Shown: in pieces, positions 47,170 through 57,830 of the stretch | Numbering within the stretch: position 1 is the first letter of the stretch | Layout of the letters: the number at the start of each line of letters is the position of its first letter | DNA from: Sepioteuthis lessoniana | Lineage: Eukaryota > Mollusca > Cephalopoda > Myopsida > Loliginidae | NCBI GenBank assembly: GCA_963585895.1 | Contig: OY757939.1 | Coordinates: forward strand, 53,523,866-53,587,865 | Length of the DNA stretch: 64,000 nucleotides | Direction: 5' to 3' | Translations under genes and position numbers: made by a program | The notes under the pieces: generated by a model | The model's input: the letters and a program-made list of their open reading frames with translations, nothing else | Databases searched by the model: none | What the model was told of the DNA's origin: nothing

Positions 47170-47335
47170 AATGGAATCAGTGACCCAAGTTCAAATCCTG
47201 AACAAGGCTGTTTGTGTTTTACTTCGCACTCATGCCCTTTGGAAGGGCATTTGTGCTATTCTGCACTCAGTTACGGGTAGATAGTAGGATAGACTGTTTC
47301 TTAAGCCTTAAACAACCAGTCATACATTTTAACAT
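47170..47335 (+). mobile_element. Partial, degenerate SINE family A
   Basis: CAAGTTCAAATCCTGAACAA, GCTGTTTGTGTTTTACTTC and CAGTTACGGGTAGATAGTAG follow the family order. Confidence 0.6.
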
Positions 47336-47371
47336 GTACGCTGGCACAATATTTTGAATGAACTCGAAGTA

Positions 47372-47413
<42 letters not shown>

Positions 47414-47944
47414 AATTTCATTGAACATAATGGACATTTTCTGTCTACATATTTTCTTCTGGATCCGTTCCATTCCCGTATTGTTTTATTGTATTCGGCG
47501 GGAATTGATTTATGTATTGTCCATAGTTGTATGTATCCCTAGTACTTTCTGCCCAACTTTGGGCCATCATCAGGGGAGGATCTATTACAAAAGTGATGTA
47601 ACTTTTTTTTTTGCATATTACTACTATGTAAGAGCGTCTTTACCGTTGAAGAGTATAGCGTTTGCTTTTAAATGGGTTTCTATAAATAGTGTCAGTAGCT
47701 AAAGACATTTAAGTACATTAGCTCTGGTTTGAAAATTAATTCTATTAATGATTAATCGGTTGCATGTTTCTAATCTGTAGTGCTTCGAGAATCTGTAGTT
47801 TTTGTTTATTATTTTGATGTTCTAATATTGTTGTGTTGTCGGTGAGAATTTTCCGTAATTCTGTTGTTGGGCATGAATGTATATATATGAATGGGTATAT
47901 ATATATATATATGTATATACCCAGCCTCTCTGCAAGAGTAGCAT
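47336..47944. other. Intergenic DNA with a TA run, no gene recognised
   Basis: A TA run lies at 47374-47410. Frames here are short and without recognised homology. Confidence 0.35.
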
Positions 47945-47954
47945 GTGATAAAAA

Positions 47955-48145
47955 GGTCACTTTTTAAGCGGAGTTTAATAGGTTTCAATTCAGAGTTTTT
48001 CTTCTCCTCGAACGGTTGCCATACCAAGGTTAAATAGCCTGCTCTGTCCTACAGAGAGAGAATAGTCGGATTCTCGTCTTTACCAGCCTCGTCCAGTATC
48101 TGAACTCAGGAGTCGATAACTCTTACACCACAAGTGTCTCCACTA
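47955..48145 (-). mobile_element. SINE family A, degenerate
   Basis: The reverse complement reads from GAGACACTTGTGGTGTAAGA through the body to CTCCGCTTAAAAAGTGACC. Confidence 0.72.
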
Positions 48146-48427
48146 GATTATTTTTTTAACTTATCATTAACTTATTGTAACAATTGTATGATGACATGTA
48201 AGAAACTGATCCCCTTGTGATAATATCCATTACATTCGAACTTCTCGCTAAATTTTCTGTCCATCCACATGTTCACAGAAATTCTTACCACTCATTAGTG
48301 TTCGTATCCCATTTAAAAATAGTCTACCAAATTTTTAAAGGGTTCAATTCCAAAATTCATTTTTGATTTGGATCGTAATTTCGCACAAGCCTGAATAAAA
48401 CCACAAATACAATTTTCAAATTTAAAT

Positions 48428-48876
48428 TACCGTAAATTGCAGCGTTCTAAATCGACCTTTTCAGCCTGAAAAAATTCTCTAAAAAACAAGGAGTCAATTT
48501 CATAAATTGATTATCTAAGTCTGAAAAAATATTTTTAAAACTTGGGGTCGACTTATAAGACAGGGCAAAATCCAAATCTATTTGACCCAAAGATGGGACC
48601 CTAATAAATAGATGTTTTTGTTACTACTTATTATTCATATGTTGAATTAATAAATGTCATAAATTGTGACATATAAGTTGACCATTTTAGTCTGAAAAAA
48701 TCTTTCTAAAACCAGGGGTTGACTTATAAGACAGGGTTAAAATATAAGTATTTAACACAGAGTGATTAACCCTAGTAACGGTTTGTCTTTTAGCCTTGCA
48801 GTAAAAGTCAACCTCTAGTTTCGTAGAGATTTTTTCTGGCTTAAAAGGGTCGACTTATATGCGGCAATTTACGGTA
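48428..48876. mobile_element. 449-bp MITE with ~35-bp imperfect terminal inverted repeats
   Basis: The left end TACCGTAAATTGCAGC and right end GCGGCAATTTACGGTA are inverted, continuing with TCGACCTTTT and its counterpart AAAAGGGTCGA. Internal ~110-bp repeats carry GACTTATAAGACAGGG (48548 and 48719) and TCTGAAAAAAT. No coding sequence. Superfamily is undetermined. Confidence 0.72.
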
Positions 48877-49074
48877 AACAAAATTCCAATGCAAAACGTT
48901 TTCAAAGTTAAAGATTTTGAATTTAACGTTTTTAAACAAACGTTTTAGATATAAATTATTTCGAAATACACTATTGGAATACATAGTGGTATGGAATCTT
49001 TTTTACTCGAGTCCTCACTCTTAAAGAACCATTATTGTAAAATACAGCTTGGCTCACAATATGAGACAAGGTAA

Positions 49075-49515
49075 AAATTCTCACATGCTAACCTTTCGAA
49101 CCACACCAGACCGAGGGGGCCCTCGGAAAGCCCCGATGGAGCAGACTCCCAGAGGGTTAGAGACGAGATGTGGCAGGGAAGGCCACACCCGACCGAGGGG
49201 GACCTCGGAAACCCCCGATGCAGTTGCCAGACGAATTCCAGACAGCTAGAGACCAGATGTGGTAGGGAAGTCCACACCCGACCGAGGGGGCACTCGAAAA
49301 AAACCCCGATGCAGTTGCCAGCAGAATTCCAGACAGCTAGAGACCAGATGTGGTAGGGAAGGCCACACCCGACCGAGGGGGGCACTCGGAAAACCCCCCG
49401 ATGCAGTTGCCAGCAGAATTCCAGACAGCTAGAGACCAGATGTGGTAGGGAAGGCCACACCCGACCGAAGGGGCCCTCGGAAAAGCCCCGATGGAGTGGA
49501 CCCCAAGGCCTCTGG
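49075..49515. repeat. GC-rich ~90-bp tandem repeat, about five units
   Basis: GACCGAGG recurs at 49109, 49191, 49280, 49371 and 49463. Units share GAGACCAGATGTGGTAGGGA, CACACCCGACCGAGGGG and GATGCAGTTGCCAG. About 60% GC in a ~30% GC setting. The near-triplet period keeps a 163-codon minus frame open, which is a by-product. Downstream, AACAATAAAGACACAACGTG followed by GTCATAACAGTGGGGTC looks like an LTR end and primer-site region, so the repeats may lie inside an LTR. Confidence 0.85.
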
Positions 49516-49827
49516 TTGAACATCAGGAGAACAATAAAGACACAACGTGACGGTCATAACAGTGGGGTCAAAATATGAAGTTTATGTTCGGTCTCCAGCA
49601 TCCTCTCACATGCAACTCTTCAACAACCCTTTCGAACCCTTGCAATAAAGTGAGAGGTCAATATATTTGAAAAGAAGTCTTCATGCGTCCTTTCTTCGTG
49701 CGTCTGTCGTTTGTCATGCGTCTGTTATCATTGCGTCGGTATGTATCCAGTATACATATGTATGCAACATTAATACTGTACGTCTGTGATATACCAATCA
49801 TGAATAAATGGAAGGAAAGACATGATC
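49516..49827. other. Possible LTR-element internal DNA, no frame recognised
   Basis: It follows the candidate LTR end. It is short and unclassified. Confidence 0.25.
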
Positions 49828-50730
49828 GTGGTGCCTTCAATAAGCTTCCACACTTTTTTTGATACAGGCATTTGAAATTGTTGTAGACTTGAAAATTCAT
49901 TATATTATTGCTATACATCTTATAACATGACTGACCAATTTTTATGATTTCAACTTCAAATGAACAGCTACAGCTGCAATTGAAATACACCCTACTAAAG
50001 CCTGATTGTCACAGCTGGTGAATTTCAAAAATCCAATCTGGACGTCAGGACACTTTAGAAGAACGATATGCAACAACATTCTGTTTTAAACTTGGAAAAA
50101 CTGCCACAAAAACGTATGGAATGGTTAAGACTGCTTTTCGACCATCTTGCATGAATCGAGCATCAGTTTTTGAGTGGCATAAGAGATTCAAGGAAGGCAC
50201 GGAGTCTGTGAGGGATGATGAGAGGTGTAGGAGGAGTAAGGATGTCAATACACCAGAGTTGATTGGCCAAAGGGTTGGGGTTAGGGTTATTATGCTGAGG
50301 TTTTAAGAGAATTCAGGAAAAGATTCCTAGGGAAGAGACCAGCAATCTTCAAATCAGGTCAGTGGCATTTCCAGCTAGATAATGCACCAGTCCACAACTC
50401 TTTGTCACAGACTATTTGACCAAGATGGGCATCAAGACAGTTCCTCACCCTCCCCATAGTCCAGACCTTGCTCCCTGTGACTTTTGGTTATTCCCTAAGC
50501 TCAGAGGCTGTCGTCGTTATGGGACAATTGAGGAGATGAAAGGGGCTGTGACGAAGGTCATTGACACGTTCACACAAGAGGACTTCCATGGGGCCTTCCA
50601 GAGGTTGTTGAAACGGTACAAGTGCATTGCAGCCGGAGGATATTACTTCGAAGGGGACTAGAGTTTCATGTGTGTACTATCAATAAAAGTGCCCATTCGA
50701 AAAAAATCTGAAAACTTATTTAATTAACCT
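49828..50730 (+). pseudogene. Deleted mariner transposon, plus strand
   Basis: The terminal repeats are imperfect (GTGCCTTCAATAAGCTTCC; right inverted GTTAATTAAATAAGTTTTC). The N-terminal transposase piece includes [19 protein letters not shown]. The C-terminal piece has GIKTVPHPPHSPDLAPCDFW, which retains the third catalytic aspartate motif missing from the 36.9-kb copy. The middle is missing across the same junction as in that copy, here GGGTTGGGGTTAGGGTTA. The second-aspartate block (DNAPVHNS) is shifted out of frame relative to the 3' piece. Inactive. Confidence 0.88.
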
Positions 50731-51148
50731 CGATAATCTAATTTACACAAGAACATTTTATCTTTTATATACATAATATGCATACAAGCAAGATTCAAAG
50801 AAAGAATACACGAACGTGTTCCATGATAGAATTATACACATATTATCCTATGAACAAGTAGAATATGAAATGTGTACAAAATGGGAAAAGGCTTACTTGA
50901 TAAGTATTGGCAAACTGATACTTGATAAGTATGGCTTTACTGTTCCCTGACAGAGTCAGAGACAACGTCTTTACTATTATAAGAAACAGAAGCAAAATCA
51001 TCAAGAATGGGTTTCTGGCCTGACACTCTAATGGACATGTCAATTCTCTAAGGTCAATAATTATTTTATGTATATCTACAATATTGATACCTTGCTTAGT
51101 GCAGCTATTTTTTTTTTTTTTTGAACGAATAAAAAGTGGTTTGCTCAC

Positions 51149-51319
51149 CTTTAAGAAAGAGCCTGGCCATGATGATAGCTCAATAACAGCGGCTATTGGA
51201 AAAGGTACAACAGACATTAGGGCAATAACCCCACCGAAATAACTAACCCAGACCGGGAAGGGTTTTCCAGAGTCGTACTTAAGTGATGAGTGGGCAATTA
51301 ATGTTATTATCCAGCAACC
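51149..51319 (-). CDS. SLC6-type sodium-dependent transporter, TM11-TM12 exon
   Basis: The minus-strand exon of 171 bp has acceptor TTGTTTGACAG and donor AAAG/GTGAGC, phase 0 at both ends. It begins GCWIITLIAHSSLKYDSGKP, then FPVWVSYFGGVIALMS and ends WPGSFLK. The layout (end of TM11, short loop, P.W before TM12, PGS after TM12) is that of SLC6 C-termini. The usual GW before TM12 is GG here. The exon would be followed by one or more cytoplasmic-tail exons; none is identified with confidence. Reading through the donor gives unrelated lysine-rich sequence. Confidence 0.88.
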
Positions 51320-51409
51320 CTGTCAAACAAAAGAATCGCATTTTTATGGTAATTTTGTTCAAACTTTGATACTTCGAGAAACACAAAATATTATTTAGTG
51401 ACCTACTAT

Positions 51410-51960
51410 GTACAGGATGCAGCAGAAATACCTCCCATATTTTAAGGTGTCACCTGTTTGGTGCAAATAAACTTTAGCAAGTGATAACGGTAGCTCCATC
51501 TAGCTAATATCATATCATTCTTTTTCACATACGATTTGATACGACCATGGCTAGTGAGGGAGAAAGAAGAACAAACAGAGAAAGAGAGAGAGAAAGCGAG
51601 CGAGAGAAATACTTTTTTAAAGACTGGTGAATATATAATTGCTACACAGAGAGTTTTTCGTGGTCATTTTATATTGTGTAGGAATGATGTTTTGGATTTT
51701 AAAAAATCGATACTGCTATGGGTTGAGAATTCTATTCGGAACTGCATCATTCTGACATAATATGAAAAGACAACAAAAAGTTCTGTGTTGCAATTAAGAT
51801 TCGCAAGTCTTAAAAGCCGTTTCAAGAGCAAATGTATAGAGTGCATTGGTCCCAGCCATGATCGTAACTGGTTGCATCTGATAAAGAATAATGGAGATAC
51901 CGATGCAACTGAGTAACACAAAAGTTTTGCAACATTTTGCTAAGGTAAGACTCAGTTCGG
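51410..51960 (+). pseudogene. Transposase-type helix-turn-helix remnant (DUF4817-like)
   Basis: A plus-strand frame contains FLKTGEYIIATQRVFRGHF followed by DFKKSILLWVENSIRN. This fits the pattern (YF.TGES..ATQRAFR.HF, ..KTILRWV..F) of the helix-turn-helix domain at the N-terminus of many invertebrate mariner-like ORFs. A stop follows and downstream frames are broken. It lies next to, but outside, the SLC6 exon, in the preceding intron. Confidence 0.6.
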
Positions 51961-52470
51961 TAGCTCAGTATGCTTTTGGCAAGGTCGTGAAGATGACGAG
52001 CAATACTGGACTATGAGATGCCGAGCTTCCCTGATACTCTCCGAAAGTTACTCACCGGATCTGCCGAGATCGTAAAGGTGATAAACCACACTGAACTGTG
52101 AGATACCGAGCTCGCCTGATACTCTCCAAGTGCTACTCGCCGGATTTGTCTCACTAGATTAGAGCATGGCTTTGGAATCTACAATTTTAGCTCTACTTGA
52201 CTTTGACTGATCATCGTGGTTTTTGATAACCTGAGCGAAATTTCTTGAACCATCTGTTTATTGCGCTTTCACCTTTATTGCGCTTGAACATGGCTTTGGT
52301 TTATTGCGCTTTCACCTTTATTGCGCTTGAACATGGCTTTGGAATCTACAATTTTAGCTCTACTTGACTTTGACTGATCATCGTGGTTTTTGATAACCTG
52401 AGCGAAATTTCTTGAACCATCTGTTTATTGTTGTATGATCAACTGCGCTTTCACCTTTTGCACTATAAAT
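51961..52470. repeat. Two nested direct duplications in an SLC6 intron
   Basis: A ~60-bp unit (TGAGATGCCGAGCTTCCCTG against TGAGATACCGAGCTCGCCTG) occurs at 52012 and 52101. A ~125-bp block with GGAATCTACAATTTTAGCTC is repeated at 52171 and 52341, with a shorter TTTATTGCGCTTTCACC triplication between. Confidence 0.88.
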
Positions 52471-52810
52471 ATTTTTGGTTGCTTCCGTGGGATCATAGTC
52501 CAGTTCGAACTCATAAAGCATGTTATCGATCTAGACTCCATTGCGACTTTCAAATCACAATGCACAACATGTCAGCGAACCAACTATCGCGATACTTCCA
52601 AACACAGAAGATACCTACCAATCACGGTTTGAACTGCTTCAGTCATGTGATATACGAGCCGCAAAGTTGTTCGTACCAAATATTTGCTAAAATCTTTACT
52701 AACCCTAAAATATATATATATATATACTTAGATGAATCAAAATAAATATAAAGTATGTATATATATGTATATATGTAAAGCCATATAAAAAATGTAAAAT
52801 TTCAGTTATG

Positions 52811-53534
52811 CGAGAGAGATAGAGACACAAAGACGGACAGAGAAAGCGAGACAGAGACTGAGAGAGGGGGGAGAGAGAGAAAGAGGAAGAAACAGAGAGG
52901 GAGGGAGGGTATAAAGGGAGAAAGAGGAAGAAACAGAGAGAGCGAGGAAGAGAGAGAGGAAGAAACAGAGAGAGCGAGGAAGAGAGAGAGGAAGAAACAG
53001 AGAGAGCGAGGAAGAGAGAGAGGAAGAGAGAGAGAAAGAGGAAGAAACAGAGAGGAAGAGAGAGAGAGAGAGGAAGAGAGAGAAAGAGAGGGGGAGAGAA
53101 AGAGTAAAAAGCAAAAGAGGGAGAGGGAGAGAGAGAAAGAAAGAGGAAGAGGAAGAGGAAGAAACAAAGAGAGCGAAGGAAACAGAGAAAGAGAGGGGGA
53201 GAGAAAGTGGAAGAAACAGAGAAAGAAAGAGGAAGAGAGAGAGAGAGAGAGAAAGAAAGAGGAAGAAACAGAGAGAGAGAAAGAGAGTGAAAGAAAGAGG
53301 AAAAACACAGATAGAGACAGAGGGGGGAGAGAAAGAGGAATAAACAAAGAGAGAGAAAGAGAGAGAGAGAGAAAAGGAAGAAACAGAAAGAGAAAGAGAA
53401 GTAGAGAGGGAGAAAGCGGAAGAAGCAGAGAAGAGAAAGAGAGAGGAAGAGCGAGAGAGAAAGAGAGAAATAGGGAGAGGCAGAGAGGTAAAAAGGAAGA
53501 AACAGAGACTGACAGAGAGAGAAAAGGTGAGAGA
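52811..53534. repeat. ~720-bp purine tract (GAGA/GGAA) in an SLC6 intron
   Basis: It is almost purely A/G on the plus strand, mixing GAGAGA, GGAAGAAACAGAGA and AAAGAG. Serine/leucine-rich minus-strand frames of 250-278 codons are repeat translations. On the SLC6 sense strand it is a pyrimidine tract, sitting between the TM11 exon and the last identified exon. The ~85-bp sequence just before it (52720-52805) is repeated at 54217-54290. Confidence 0.95.
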
Positions 53535-53817
53535 TTGACAAAAGCGTTGACCAATAAGAATAGTTTTTGTGTTATTCATTTTTGATTGTTCCCAAATAGT
53601 TTTGAACTTCGGTCATTGAAGAAGAAAAAGTTTTCCGTGCAGAAAAGTTAGTTTGTTTTTTTTTTAAATAGAAAGTTTTAAAGTATTTTTTAAAGAACTG
53701 ATGCGCTATAAAATAAGCGACGAAAAGTGAAAAGTAGAAGTGACAGTAATTTGGCAGATACTACATTTTGATCTTAGAAAAGTACAATTGTTGAATAAAC
53801 ATACAAAAATTACTTAC

Positions 53818-53918
53818 GAAAGCGGACAGAGGACCCACAAACTTACAGAGTGGTCTCCAGATGGCGAATGGCTTGTAGCCTAACATCAGCGTTATGTCAG
53901 CAAATAATCGTGGAACAC
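53818..53918 (-). CDS. SLC6-type transporter, TM10-TM11 loop exon
   Basis: The 101-bp exon has acceptor AAATTTTAG and donor TTC/GTAAGT. It enters in phase 1, joining the G left by the upstream exon, and exits in phase 0. It encodes VPRLFADITLMLGYKPFAIW and RPLCKFVGPLSAF. The intracellular loop pattern (R...D...M.G..P...W...C....P) is the SLC6 hallmark before TM11. Confidence 0.9.
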
Positions 53919-53958
53919 CTAAAATTTATAATTTTATAAGTTAATTTACCTGTTTGGA

Positions 53959-53985
53959 CTCTCTCTCTCTCTCTCTCTCTCTTTC

Positions 53986-54020
<35 letters not shown>

Positions 54021-54021
54021 G
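53959..54021. repeat. Perfect-type CT-TA-GA palindrome
   Basis: A CT run, a TA run and a GA run follow in order, making an inverted repeat with arms of about 28-30 bp. It lies about 40 bp upstream, in transcript order, of the TM10-TM11 loop exon's acceptor. Confidence 0.9.
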
Positions 54022-54299
54022 GGTAAACGTATTTGTATCAGCAGAAAAAGGAAGTCATACAAGGGAAGTATTATCCGTGCTCGGCTTGCAGTCCGTCTGT
54101 CAAATGTCTCGTATGGAACGAAAAGTTGTCTACCCCGAGCGAGCTAAGCTCGGAGAATATGTTTAGGTTGGACGAGTCCATCTTTGGGGTATGGGAGGAT
54201 ATGTCCCCATAGCATATATATACTTAGGTAAATCAAAATGAATATAATACATATATATATATAAATCCATACAAAAAATGTAAAATTACTATGAAAGTA

Positions 54300-54530
54300 A
54301 GCCAAAGTAGATTCTCCCCACCACAACTACCACCAGCTGTTGGAGTAGGGCAGAGTAGATTCTCCCTCCAGCTATGACAGAAGGGTAAAATAGATCCTCC
54401 TTCCAGAGCAGAGTTGATTCTTTTTCCATCTACGACGGTAGGCAGAGCAGATTTTTAAAACTTTGGCAACCGATTTAAGTGAAGGAAAACTCTTGATTCA
54501 CACTCCCCTTGTGACGCATCCAGCTCAAAG
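54300..54530 (+). mobile_element. Degenerate SINE family A 3' body with internal repeats
   Basis: AGTAGATTCTCCC, CCAGCTATGACAG and a GAAGGAAAACTCTTGATTCA stretch are followed by CTTGTGACGCATCC. The AGCTATG module occurs three times. Confidence 0.55.
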
Positions 54531-55054
54531 GATCACATAAATACATACACACATATAATATTATATTATTGGGCTGGTTGGTGTTAGGGAGCATATTCAG
54601 GTGGGTTCCCAATCACCAAGGTCCAATATTAGTATTAGTGTATCCTATGACACACTAACAGAACAAATAGAAGAAAATTCAAGATAAGTTAATTTACATA
54701 TATAGAAACATTTAATACATGCATAATAAACATATAACTAATGTTAACAAGAATACATGAATGTATATCAACATAAAATGAAAGTATATTGTACCATGAG
54801 CAATCAGTATATGAAAGGGGTTAGAAACGGTAAAAATTCTTCCTTCAGTTCGCTTATCAAGCTATGTGGGCTTCACGTTTCAATGCCGAGGCAAGACAAC
54901 ATTTATGACCGGAGTTTGAGACAAGGTCTTTATTCTGTTCAATGAACACAAATAAAAATATGTCTTAACTGTTCAAAGAACTTAGACAAACTGTCAGCGG
55001 ATACACTCCTTATACAAGGGAGCCTGTAATCTATTGTATCCCTATTATTTATTG

Positions 55055-55165
55055 TCTCAGTCCAGTAGGCTGGGAGTATAGAATATGCCGCTGCATCTCT
55101 GCTGAGGCCTTAGGCACCCAAACAACGAGTATCCTGAATAAGATACCTAACCATCTGATATATAT
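55055..55165 (+). repeat. Family C 5' fragment
   Basis: CAGTAGGCTGGGAGTATAGA, ATGCCGCTGCATCTCTGCTG, then AGTATCCTGAATAAGA. Confidence 0.6.
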
Positions 55166-56470
55166 GTGGGGATGTAAACAATAAATAGATTTATAATGAT
55201 ACCGAGAAAGTGAATTTTTTCTTTTGTCTTTATATAAAAGATATGATGTGCGTGCGTGCGTGTGTGTGTCGTAAAAGAAATGTTTATCTTACTTTTTCAC
55301 ATCGATTTCATGATTAAGGTTTCATAAACTAAAAATATGCCCTTTACGTTGCAGATATATCTCACCTGCTCGAACATGATTGGCAAGACATCAGGTTTTG
55401 AAGTTCCTTCAGATATAAACACAGCGTGACTTGCCAATCTATATTACTTCGTATATGGCCTTGTTGGTTGGGTTTGGAGTGTTACAACACACAATGAGAA
55501 AAACTTCATTCAAAACACGACAAACAAGGAACATCCAAAATTTAAACAATTTTTATAAAACATAAAGCGTCAACTTGGATTTGAATGTTCAGAAGTTCCC
55601 TTTTACAAGTAGTAAATTTTGGTGGAAAGTCAGAAATCAAGAAAAAAGGGGAAAGGAGGAGAATATTTTTAAAGAGTACTTATTCCTTTTTTTCTTTTCT
55701 TTTCTTTTCTTTTCTATTCTTTTATGGTCAGGAAAGTAGTTTCGGCTCTTAACTCGAGGGTGGACGTTACTTCTCTACTGATTACCGTATTTACGTGCTT
55801 CCTTGGGTGTCTTTTGTCCTCACTGACTCGGTTCACAGAAAACCCGAGTATTTATCTCTCTCCATTTTGGTGCGACCGCTTCCCATTAGCTACTTTACTT
55901 TTTATTATTTTCTTTTTTTTCTGATTTTTAACCGGATGGATGCGTGGAGCCTATGCGTGGCGACGCGTTTATACATTTTGTATGTGGCAGCCGACAAGTC
56001 AACATCCGGTTGGGAGTTTTATTGTTGATTCCTAAATCCCCACACGTACACCATTACTTCGTTCATCAAATAAAAAAGACTAGCTGTTCACTTATACTCA
56101 AAACTACCAGCAAAATAAACGGGTTTGTTTATCCTTGATCATAGAAAAAAAAAATGGCTAACAGACCAGCCCATAACAACACACCTTAAAAATGTAATTC
56201 AGGCATGGGATGCTCCTAGTATTACCAACAGACCATAAATCCTATAATTGTCTTCAATTGGAATCATTTTGAGATGAGGCTTCTTAATCTGAGAATTAAT
56301 TTTTATTTATTGCGGACTTTTTGTCCTCATCTTGGTAGTTTTTGTGTTGCTTCTTCTTTCACTACATTTCGGCCAAATTTCACCTCTGGCCTTCTTCAGG
56401 TGATTTTACCTATAATATGATATATTCTTTGAGGTAATTTAATCTTACAAATGAAACTTTTTTATTTTCT
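55166..56470. other. SLC6 intron DNA, no further exon accepted
   Basis: Mixed DNA including a TTTTC-rich run (55686-55722) and a GC-moderate stretch (55724-56030) whose plus frames have no recognised homology. A splice-flanked minus segment near 55375-55445 was considered and rejected on phase. Confidence 0.4.
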
Positions 56471-56473
56471 TAC

Positions 56474-56573
56474 CGTAAATGCAGCAAATACCAAACGCTT
56501 CCATAGATGCCAAAAACAATAGTGATACGCTAGCACAATACCAATCGAGGATTTGCACTACATAAACACCACC
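56474..56573 (-). CDS. SLC6-type transporter, TM9 end to TM10 exon
   Basis: The 100-bp exon has acceptor ATATTTCAG and donor ACG/GTAAGA, entering in phase 0 and leaving in phase 1. It encodes GGVYVVQILDWYCASVSLLF followed by LASMEAFGICCIY. GG.YV..L.D.Y.AS and the glutamate in TM10 are strongly conserved in the family. The C-terminal YG is completed across the junction with the next exon. Confidence 0.93.
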
Positions 56574-56810
56574 CTGAAATATAAAATTACGAAAATACGT
56601 GAAACATGAAGTTTCAAAGCGGATGAAGCTCAAATAGTAATGTTTAAATTTCTAAAACGAAAGTAAAATTTTTTAGCACTTATCTAAACTATTCTGAACT
56701 TCTTCGCTATCACAATTTTCTTCATTTTAGCACTCTATACATGTAACAATAATTATTTTCTTGTTTGTCATTGTTATTGATTCTATTGGTTTGCATTTTT
56801 GGCACTAAGT

Positions 56811-57830
56811 ATATATATATATATATATATAGCTGGAGTTTTTGTAGATTTTAGCTGGAGAAGTTTGTTTGTTAGTAGCGAGGGAAAGTTTGTTGTTTAG
56901 CGAGGAAGATGGTGTAACGTATGTGTGTTTACGTTGAGTTGTTTCCACGCTTAGAGTGTAATTCCTTTCGCTAGGTTGTGAGAAATAAAAGGATGATGAT
57001 GAAGAAGAAGTAAGATGGCCATAGTCGAAAGGTATTTTTGGAATAAGGTTTTTATTTACAGCATGGACTATTGGTTTGCTTTTGGTGTTGCAAGACTCGT
57101 GGAGTTTAAGCTTGTCAGTATTGAGACGAAATGGCGCAATGAGATGTTGAGAAGGTTGTTATGGCAGCGTGTGTCGTCGGACGTGCGAGGGATTGTGTTC
57201 GTTGGATTTTGACGAAAGACATTGTTGCAGTTGTAGGAATTAAACTTTGGATGTCACCGTGTAGTTTTGTGTGTCTGGTATTTGGGGAGAGTAGGCGTTA
57301 TCTCCATTAAGGTGGACCAGAGGTGAATTGAGAGCTAGCGTGTCGAGAGCGGGATTACGCTCAGATCGACATAGCCAATTTTGGGGTGACATAAAGTTGT
57401 ACCCGTGCGAGGCATGTTGATGCATCTAATTTATATTCAACTGGGATTCCTTGTAAGGAATCCATAAATTATATGGGTTCCCTCGTGTATTCATGTTGCT
57501 GCTGCTACTATTTTAGAGCCGCAGTGAGATGTCTGCACTGGGCGGCGTTGTTCAGCTAAAAAGCATCGCTATTGTAGAACGGCCAATGGGACGTCTGCAC
57601 TGGTCGGCGTCTCTAGCCAAAAAGACTGGGTTTGGCAACTTACAAGATTTGGTGGCCGGAAATGAAGGTCCGGGGTGAATAGGATAAGTCATCCTGATTG
57701 GGTGAAATTAAGTGTCGAATTAAATTTGCGCGCCAAACCAAAATACGAAATTTTTCCTTTCTCTACATATATATAAGAAATGCGTCACTGGACTTCCTGC
57801 CAGACAGCTACTATTGGTGACATATACACA
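56811..57830. other. LTR-like or promoter-like block in an SLC6 intron
   Basis: It is GC-richer than its surroundings. It has TGTCACC (57253) and GGTGACA (57817-57823) as possible inverted ends, CCAAT-type words (GGCCAATGGG near 57581, GATTGGGTG near 57697) and a TATA run (CTACATATATATAAG near 57762). An internal ~60-bp repeat carries ATGTCTGCACTGGGCGGCGT / ACGTCTGCACTGGTCGGCGT (57530, 57590). No matching target duplication was found, so LTR identity is a suggestion only. Confidence 0.35.

Noticed and set aside
49032..49523. 163-codon minus-strand frame with repeated hydrophobic units
   Set aside because: The openness follows from the ~90-bp repeat period; units drift at 82-92 bp and no family is recognised.
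52705..53579. Three long minus-strand frames (250-278 codons) rich in Ser, Leu and Phe
   Set aside because: They are translations of the GAGA/GGAA purine tract in all three frames; no start context, splice signals or domain.
55375..55445. Minus-strand segment ending in GAGCAG/GTGAGA, looking like an extra SLC6 exon
   Set aside because: Its length and phase do not fit between the 56474 and 53818 exons, which already join correctly, and the encoded sequence has no SLC6 resemblance.
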